10,602 bases of DNA from Chloroflexota bacterium (GTDB lineage: Bacteria; Chloroflexota; UBA6077; JADZDV01): the NCBI GenBank assembly GCA_020850915.1, contig JADZDV010000324.1, positions 1 through 10,602 of the forward strand, written 5' to 3'. Below the pieces are notes generated by a model, which made no database searches, was not told the DNA's origin, and saw only the letters and a list, made by a program, of their open reading frames with translations. The translations under genes and the position numbers were made by a program. Shown piece by piece: positions 5,816 to 10,602 of the stretch; position 1 is the stretch's first letter, and every line of letters begins with the position of its first letter.

Positions 5816-5855
5816 TCGATCGATCGATCGATCGGTCGGTCGGTCGGTCGGTCGG
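5816..5855. repeat. Compound tetranucleotide repeat (TCGA)4(TCGG)6
   Basis: Ten uninterrupted four-base units run from 5816 to 5855 on the plus strand: four TCGA followed by six TCGG. On the minus strand this is (CCGA)6(TCGA)4, ending 18 bp before the zinc-ribbon ATG, so it would lie in that gene's leader or promoter. Such tracts can change length by polymerase slippage. Confidence 0.9.
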
Positions 5856-6154
5856 TCCGCGTTCCGAACGGTGTCTAGCGTACAGACCGAAGGTTGCGCT
5901 GGTGGTTGCGCACAGTTACGGAAGAGTTGGCGTTTCCGTCGCCTCGCCCTTCGGGCGAACCGTTCCGGCTGATCCGCGAGGCTGCTGTCCTCGGGCCGCG
6001 GCCTGACGCACGTCTGGCACGTGAGGTTGCTCGCTCCCCCGCGTCCGGCGCGCAGCACCGTCGGAGGCCGGGCGGGCAGGCGGCATGCCGGCCGCGGCGC
6101 GCTCTCCGCCGATAACGCGCGGAACGTGTCCGGCAACACCGCGCGACCGGTACA

Positions 6155-6201
6155 CTTTGTCGTACGCCAACGTCGGCAGACGTCGGACTGACACGACAAA
6201 G
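6155..6201. promoter_or_regulatory. 9-bp inverted repeat ahead of the methyltransferase gene
   Basis: CTTTGTCGT (6155-6163) and ACGACAAAG (6193-6201) are exact reverse complements 29 bases apart. The left arm overlaps a possible -10 (TACACT, 6151-6156). The right arm overlaps the AAAGGA that is the only ribosome-binding-like sequence before the ATG at 6217. It could be an operator, or an RNA stem hiding the ribosome site if transcription starts further upstream. About one such repeat may occur by chance in 10 kb, so the position is the main support. Confidence 0.3.
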
Positions 6202-6216
6202 GATCAGAGCACCGAC

Positions 6217-7086
6217 ATGAGGGAAGAAGCGCGCCAGGAGACGGCAGCCACGGACCCATTGCGGCTGACGGAGGCCGCGGCGCTGGTCGCCTGGCAGGAG
6301 CGGGTGCGACGCAACCAGGAGCAAGTGGCCCGGGTGCGCGAGGTTGAAGACGCGCCAGATCGTTACAACGCCATCGCCTCCGCGTTCCGGGCCGACCCCC
6401 GCCGCGAGGACGATGCGACGCTCAACGTCCTGCGCTCGCTGGCGCGGCTGGACGAGACCTGGCTGGACATCGGCGCCGGCGGTGGGCGGTACGCCCTGCC
6501 GCTGGCGCTCTGCACTCGGAGCGTCATCGCCGTCGATCCCTCGCCGGCTATGCTGTCCGTGCTCCGCGAGGCGGCCGAGCGTCACGGCGTTGGCCATCTG
6601 GAGATCCGGCAGGAGCGCTGGCCCGCGGCCGTGAGCGCCGACGTTGCCCTGATCGCCCACCTCGCCTACGACGTGGCGGAGATCGGTCCGTTCCTGGACG
6701 CAATGGACTCCGCCGCGCATCGCCTCTGCGTGGCTGTCCTGTTCTACCGGCAGCCAACCTGGGCCCTGGACCGGCTGTGGCCCGAGGTCCACGGTGAGAG
6801 ACGGGCGACACTACCAGCCCTGCCGGAATTCCTGACCCTGCAGCTCGCGCGCCAGCGGCCGTTCGAGGTCCGGCTCGTCGATCAGCGGCCGCCGACCTTC
6901 GAGAGCGTACAGCAGGCGCTCACCTTTGCGCGCTTGCAGACCTGGGTCCAGCCCGGAGGGGCGAAAGACCGCCGCCTGCAAGACCTTGTCTCCCGTTCGG
7001 TGACCGAGCGAGACGGGCGGTACGCCTTCCACTGGGACCCACTGCCCCTCGGCATCGTCACCTGGGGGCCAGAGCCGCGAGCTTGA
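6217..7086 (+). CDS. Class I SAM-dependent methyltransferase
   Basis: From the ATG at 6217 the protein has 289 residues. Motif I is clear at 83-91 (LDIGAGGGR), the glycine-rich loop that binds S-adenosylmethionine. The next strand ends in the acidic residue Asp107 (VIAVDPSPAMLSVLREAA), which contacts the ribose of the cofactor. Residues about 141-150 (ADVALIAHLAYD) fit motif IV of the Methyltransf_11/25 group. The N-terminal 75 residues are helical and charged. The C-terminal 120 residues, rich in Trp, Arg and Pro, probably form the substrate lid; the substrate is unknown. An upstream in-frame ATG at 6085 would add 44 residues of low-quality sequence and overlap the 9-bp inverted repeat, so I prefer 6217 although its ribosome binding site (AAAGGA) is rather distant. 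The next gene starts nine bases after its stop, so the two form an operon and may act in the same surface-glycan pathway. Confidence 0.88.
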   Translation: MREEARQETAATDPLRLTEAAALVAWQERVRRNQEQVARVREVEDAPDRYNAIASAFRADPRREDDATLNVLRSLARLDETWLDIGAGGGRYALPLALCTRSVIAVDPSPAMLSVLREAAERHGVGHLEIRQERWPAAVSADVALIAHLAYDVAEIGPFLDAMDSAAHRLCVAVLFYRQPTWALDRLWPEVHGERRATLPALPEFLTLQLARQRPFEVRLVDQRPPTFESVQQALTFARLQTWVQPGGAKDRRLQDLVSRSVTERDGRYAFHWDPLPLGIVTWGPEPRA

Positions 7087-7095
7087 GGCGCCGCT

Positions 7096-10000
7096 GTGAA
7101 GGGCCGGACTCTCGCCTGGTGTGCCGCCACGCTGCTGGCCCTCGCGGCCATCGGGCTCCAGCAACAGCTCTGGCGGGCACCAGATGCCCTGACGCCCCTC
7201 TGGTGGCTGCTCGGAACGGGTGTTGCCTTCTCCCTTGTCGTCAGGTACGGACTCCGACCTGCGCCGGTCCGGCCCGGCGACATCCCTTCCGAGCCGATGG
7301 ACGGGCCGCCGTCGCGCTGGACCCACCAGGGCTGGCTCCTGCTCGCGCTGACGCTGGTCGCCGAGGCCGCTGCCCTCGCGCTCTTTCGTGGTGAGCCGCG
7401 GTTCGGGACGCTCGCCTGGTATCTCCATCTCGTCGCCTGCGTCCTTTTCCTGGCTGGCGTCTGGCTGGCGACCCGTACCCGCCTGGCGCGACTGGCCGGT
7501 AGCTGGAGCCGGCTCGACACCCTGGTCGTCACAGTCCTGACGCTACCGGCGCTCGTCGTCCGGGTGTGGCAGCTCGGCGCCGTGCCACCGGGACTGTGGT
7601 TTGACGAGGCGCAGTTTGGGCTGTACGGGCTGCGCGTGCTCCAGGATCCCACGTTTCGCCCGGTGTACCTGTCCGAGAACGCGCCGTCGCCCGCCTCCTA
7701 CTGGTACTTGATGGCGCCGTTCCTTCAGGTGTTCGGCCGTGACCCACTGGCCGTCCGCTTGCCGGCCGCCATCGGCGGAGCGTTCGGCGTTGGCGCGCTC
7801 TACGTCATGGCCCGCGCGCTGTTCGACCGCCGGACGGCCCTGCTGGCCGCGGTCCTGACGGTTGGGCTTGGCTGGCATCTGAATTTCAGCCGCGTGGCGT
7901 TCCACGCCATCTGGTCGGTGGCGCTGGATGCGCTGGCGACCGGCCTGTTCGTGGTGGCGCTGCGGCGGCGGAGCGCCTCCGCGTTCGCCGCCGCGGGCCT
8001 GGCGCTCGGTGCGGGCGTCCACTTCTACTACTCGAGCCGCGTCCTGCCGCTTGTGCTGGGCATCGTGCTGCTGCACCGGCTGCTCGTCGGTCGAGCGACT
8101 TTCTTGCGCCAGTATCTGCCCGGCCTGGTCGTCTTCGGGCTCGGGACCCTGCTGGCCGCGGGGCCGCTGATCCAGTTCGCCGTGCTGAAGCCTGACCAGT
8201 TCTTCGCGCGCGCGGACACCGTCTCGATCTTCAACGAGGTGCAGCAGGCTGGCAGTTGGAAGCCGCTCCAGGAGAGCCTGCGCGCTCACGCCCTCATGTT
8301 CAACGTCGCGGGCGACCCGAACGGCCGGCACAACTGGAGCGGTCGGCCGATGCTGGACGCCGTGGTCGGCGGGCTGGCGGTCCTGGGACTGGCGTTGACT
8401 CTGCTGCGCTGGCGACGCTGGGAGTATCTGCTGCTCCTCGCGTGGGTGCCGGTCATGATGGCCGGGGGCGTCTTTTCGCTGAGCTGGGAGGCGCCCCAGT
8501 CGCTGAGAACGATTGACATGGTCACGGCCGCCGCGATCTTCGCCGTGCTCCCGCTGGCCGAGCTGTGGCGAAACGCTACGTTCCTGCCAACGTTCTCTAT
8601 CGCATTCGCCACGCGATCGACGGCGGTGCAAGGAAAGGGGTCGGACGCACCCTTTCCGCTTGGCGTACCGCTGCGCGTTGGTGGCCCGGGGCTGGTGGGC
8701 CTGGCGTGCCTCGGCCTGGTCTGCGTTGCAAGCTGGGGCGACGTCGTCCGCTACTTCACCCGACAGGAGCGCGACTACCGCACCTGGATGGAGTTCACGA
8801 CCCCGGAGACGGAGACCGGGCGTGAGATCAACGGCGTGCCGAAGGATTGGCGGATCTATCTCGACCCGGTCTTCGTAGGGCACCCGACCGTCACCTTCAT
8901 GGTGAAGGATCCCCGCGACTACGTCGCGTTCGAGCCCTCGGTCCACCTGCCAGTCGTGGATCGGGCGGCAGCGATCTTCTTGTCAGATCGTGAGCCTTCC
9001 GTGGCGGCTCGCGTCCGCGAGCTGTACCCTGGCGCCCGCTACGCCGAGCTTCGCCCGCCCAACAGCGACCATGTCGCTCTCTACAGCTTCTTCCTCACCC
9101 CGGAGGACATTCAGGCGAGCCAGGGCGTCGTCGCGCGGTATCGCCAGGGAGATCGGATCGTCGATCGAGTTGAGGGCCGCTTCGACCTGGCCTGGCCAGC
9201 GTCTGCGCCTCTCGAGCCACCATTCGACGCCATCCTGAGCGCCACCCTCACGGCGCCCACCACCGGCAGCTATCGGCTGCGGCTGAGCGGCCCGGCCGAG
9301 TCTCGAGCGATCGTGGATGGGCGGCCGGTGGCCGTCGGCGGTGGCGAGGGTGCGCTGGAGCTTGCGCGAGGCAGTCACGCGCTCCGACTCGAAGCGACGG
9401 CCGCGGGCGGCGAGCCACTCCGCCTCGAATGGGCGCCGCCCGGCGCGGTGTTCCAGCCGATTCCCGCGACCGCGCTGCACATCGATCCTGTCCGACCAAC
9501 AGGCTTGCTCGCGCGCTTCTACCGCGGCCGCGAGCCGAGCGGCCAGCCCGCCCTCCAGCAGATCGACCCGACCGTCGACCTCCGGGTGCACCTCCTTCCG
9601 CTGCCCCGGCCGTACACCATCGAGTGGAGCGGCGCAGTACTCGCGGCGAAGGAGGGAGTCTATCGATTCGGCACGTCCAGCATCGATTCCAGCGCCGTCT
9701 GGGTGGACGGCCAGCAGGTGGTGGCGAACAATCGGCCAGACGCCTACACGGACGGCGCCGTTCGCCTCAGTCCTGGCTGGCACGACCTGACGGTCCGGTT
9801 CCTGGACGCCACCAGCTTCACCCACATCGAGCTGTACTGGGAGCCGCCCGGGGAGCCTCGCGCGGTCGTTCCCAGCCGGGCCCTGCGACCCTGGCCCGCC
9901 GAGCGGGTCGGGGCGGCGGAGGGCGAGCAGATTCCCGTGCCGTCCGCGCGCGACCGATCGGGGGTGCCCGCCGCGGAGGCCGCGGGCGTCGCGGCTGCCA

Positions 10001-10602
10001 CGCCGGCGCCGCTGCCAGTCGCGGCCTCAGGCCCGAGCGTGCCCGCTGTGCCGATCGCCGCTCCGAAAGTGGAAGAGCTGCCCCTGAGCGGCGGCAGTCT
10101 CCGCCAACCGCGCGGCGCGGCAGTGGCGGCTGACGGGACGGTGTTTGTGGCGGACAGCGGCAGACAGGCGGTGATCGCGCTGCCGCCCGGTGGGGGGATG
10201 GCGAAGGCGCTGGCCGAGGGGCAGCTCCAGGAGCCAACGGCGGTCGGCGTCCTGCCGGATGGCACGCTTGCCGTCGCGGACGCCGGCCTCGGCGCGGTCC
10301 AGCGGATCGGTGTGGACGGCTCCGTGCTCGAGCGGCTCGTCGCCCAGGGCTCGCTGTACGCGCCGCGCGGACTGAGCGTCACGCCGGACGGTCGCCTGCT
10401 GGTGGCGGACACCGGCAACAACCGGGTGGTCGTCGTCAGTCCGGGCGGCGGCTCGCGGTCAATCGGCAACCTGGACCAGCCGACAGACGCGGTGCTGCTA
10501 GCCGATGGCTCCATCGCCGTCGCGGAGACCGGCGCGAGCAAGATCAGCGTGGTCCGGATTGACGGTCAGCGGGTGGCGTCGTGGCCGATGCCCGGCGCGA
10601 AC
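7096..10602 (+). CDS. GT-C (GT39/PMT-like) membrane glycosyltransferase fused to PA14-like domains and NHL repeats, C-terminus outside the window
   Basis: The frame is open for 1,169 codons from GTG 7096 to the right edge. GAGG overlapping the methyltransferase stop lies seven bases before the GTG and supports this start. Residues 1 to about 570 hold some 14-16 hydrophobic segments. The Asp170-Glu171 pair in GLWFDEAQFGLYGL, at the first long external loop, is the acidic motif used by GT39/ArnT-like enzymes to transfer sugars from polyprenyl-phosphate donors. After the last helix comes an extracytoplasmic region of about 130 residues. It is followed by a PA14-like beta module (about 710-781), a clearer PA14 domain (about 803-917, GLLARFYRG then VYRFGTSSIDSSAVWVDGQ), and a Pro/Ala-rich linker (about 925-995). 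At least four NHL-type propeller repeats begin near residues 1001, 1044, 1087 and 1126 (such as YAPRGLSVTPDGRLLVADTG). PA14 domains often bind carbohydrate, and NHL propellers bind protein, RNA or other ligands. The sugar and acceptor are unknown. Confidence 0.9.
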   Translation, partial: MKGRTLAWCAATLLALAAIGLQQQLWRAPDALTPLWWLLGTGVAFSLVVRYGLRPAPVRPGDIPSEPMDGPPSRWTHQGWLLLALTLVAEAAALALFRGEPRFGTLAWYLHLVACVLFLAGVWLATRTRLARLAGSWSRLDTLVVTVLTLPALVVRVWQLGAVPPGLWFDEAQFGLYGLRVLQDPTFRPVYLSENAPSPASYWYLMAPFLQVFGRDPLAVRLPAAIGGAFGVGALYVMARALFDRRTALLAAVLTVGLGWHLNFSRVAFHAIWSVALDALATGLFVVALRRRSASAFAAAGLALGAGVHFYYSSRVLPLVLGIVLLHRLLVGRATFLRQYLPGLVVFGLGTLLAAGPLIQFAVLKPDQFFARADTVSIFNEVQQAGSWKPLQESLRAHALMFNVAGDPNGRHNWSGRPMLDAVVGGLAVLGLALTLLRWRRWEYLLLLAWVPVMMAGGVFSLSWEAPQSLRTIDMVTAAAIFAVLPLAELWRNATFLPTFSIAFATRSTAVQGKGSDAPFPLGVPLRVGGPGLVGLACLGLVCVASWGDVVRYFTRQERDYRTWMEFTTPETETGREINGVPKDWRIYLDPVFVGHPTVTFMVKDPRDYVAFEPSVHLPVVDRAAAIFLSDREPSVAARVRELYPGARYAELRPPNSDHVALYSFFLTPEDIQASQGVVARYRQGDRIVDRVEGRFDLAWPASAPLEPPFDAILSATLTAPTTGSYRLRLSGPAESRAIVDGRPVAVGGGEGALELARGSHALRLEATAAGGEPLRLEWAPPGAVFQPIPATALHIDPVRPTGLLARFYRGREPSGQPALQQIDPTVDLRVHLLPLPRPYTIEWSGAVLAAKEGVYRFGTSSIDSSAVWVDGQQVVANNRPDAYTDGAVRLSPGWHDLTVRFLDATSFTHIELYWEPPGEPRAVVPSRALRPWPAERVGAAEGEQIPVPSARDRSGVPAAEAAGVAAATPAPLPVAASGPSVPAVPIAAPKVEELPLSGGSLRQPRGAAVAADGTVFVADSGRQAVIALPPGGGMAKALAEGQLQEPTAVGVLPDGTLAVADAGLGAVQRIGVDGSVLERLVAQGSLYAPRGLSVTPDGRLLVADTGNNRVVVVSPGGGSRSIGNLDQPTDAVLLADGSIAVAETGASKISVVRIDGQRVASWPMPGAN
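8632..8657. repeat. 8-bp stem-loop within the glycosyltransferase gene
   Basis: GGAAAGGG (8632-8639) and CCCTTTCC (8650-8657) are exact reverse complements ten bases apart, and CAAG/CTTG outside them can pair further with a small bulge. They encode a hydrophilic loop (about residues 505-530) between two membrane segments. Codons in this stretch end in A or T more often than their neighbours. Confidence 0.45.

Larger units (their letters stand above)
5798..6216. other. Divergent spacer between the zinc-ribbon and methyltransferase genes
   Basis: These 419 bp hold no gene I can support. They contain the tetranucleotide repeat (5816-5855) and a small hairpin TCGCCC-TTC-GGGCGA at 5944-5958, which carries a stable C(UUCG)G loop on the plus strand. 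They also contain a 9-bp inverted repeat at 6155-6201 near the methyltransferase start, and two CGTCGG copies ten bases apart at 6171 and 6181. Promoters for both diverging genes must lie here. TACACT at 6151-6156 is the only fair -10 candidate for the rightward operon and lacks a good -35. Confidence 0.4.

Noticed and set aside
5877..5883. Extra copies of AGCGTAC (here and at about 6904) as further sites for the cupin-promoter regulator
   Set aside because: A seven-base word is expected about once or more by chance in this window on two strands. The later copy lies inside the methyltransferase coding sequence and neither forms a dyad.
5564..6259. Extended 231-codon version of the zinc-ribbon gene
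   Set aside because: The extra N-terminus runs through a tetranucleotide repeat and has no supporting features, and a ribosome-binding AGGAG lies next to the internal start.
5875..6792. 305-codon minus-strand frame over the methyltransferase
   Set aside because: It overlaps the SAM-binding motif-bearing gene and shows no domain.
7543..8946. 467-codon minus-strand frame opposite the glycosyltransferase
   Set aside because: The opposite strand carries clear membrane segments and the Asp-Glu motif in one continuous frame. The antisense translation is Arg/Gln/His-rich, typical of mirrored G/C-ending codons.
1..10602. CRISPR array, tRNA/rRNA, transposase, phage or defence module
   Set aside because: No spaced direct repeats, tRNA-like cloverleaf with CCA, transposase motif or known defence domain was seen on either strand.

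Overview
The window is GC-rich (roughly two-thirds G+C by eye, with strong G/C bias at third codon positions) and has the gene style of a Chloroflexota bacterium, perhaps a Thermomicrobia-like lineage. That placement is inferred from the protein types (GAF sensors, a lipoprotein-type HtrA beside an S41 protein, a GT39-like protein carrying NHL repeats). It is not proven by any marker gene here. No rRNA, tRNA, CRISPR array, insertion sequence or phage gene was seen.

Layout from left to right. A GAF-domain protein (minus, 746 to beyond position 1) and a small PRC-barrel/DUF2171-like protein (plus, 1074-1361) diverge from a 327-bp spacer. A 403-bp convergent spacer (1362-1764) follows, unusually rich in inverted repeats, including a 15-bp stem-loop. 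Then comes a minus-strand pair of extracytoplasmic PDZ proteins: an S41 C-terminal-processing-protease homologue (4483-3194), and 49 bp downstream of it a HtrA/DegP-type serine protease (3144-1765). The HtrA protein has an intact His-Asp-Ser triad. The S41 protein keeps the serine but has Thr where the general-base Lys belongs. A short Cys-rich ORF (4814-4623, minus) lies upstream of this pair and diverges from a cupin gene (5045-5494, plus). The region between them holds a good sigma-70-like promoter flanked by GCGTA/TACGC dyads.

A small zinc-ribbon protein (minus, 5797-5564) converges on the cupin. Its coding region contains a perfect 14-bp stem-loop, and its leader contains a compound tetranucleotide repeat, (TCGA)4(TCGG)6 on the plus strand. 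Finally a plus-strand operon runs to the right edge. It begins with a class I SAM-dependent methyltransferase (6217-7086). Nine bases later comes a very large GT-C (GT39/PMT-like) membrane glycosyltransferase (7096 to beyond 10602) fused to PA14-like domains and NHL beta-propeller repeats.

The main themes are extracytoplasmic protein quality control (HtrA plus a possible S41 pseudo-protease) and cell-surface glycosylation (multidomain GT-C with a co-transcribed methyltransferase). No complete novel defence or mobile system is evident. The points most worth a second look are the altered S41 active site, the GT-C/PA14/NHL fusion, the structured 1394-1700 spacer, the repeat tract and hairpin at the zinc-ribbon gene, and the dyads at the cupin promoter.
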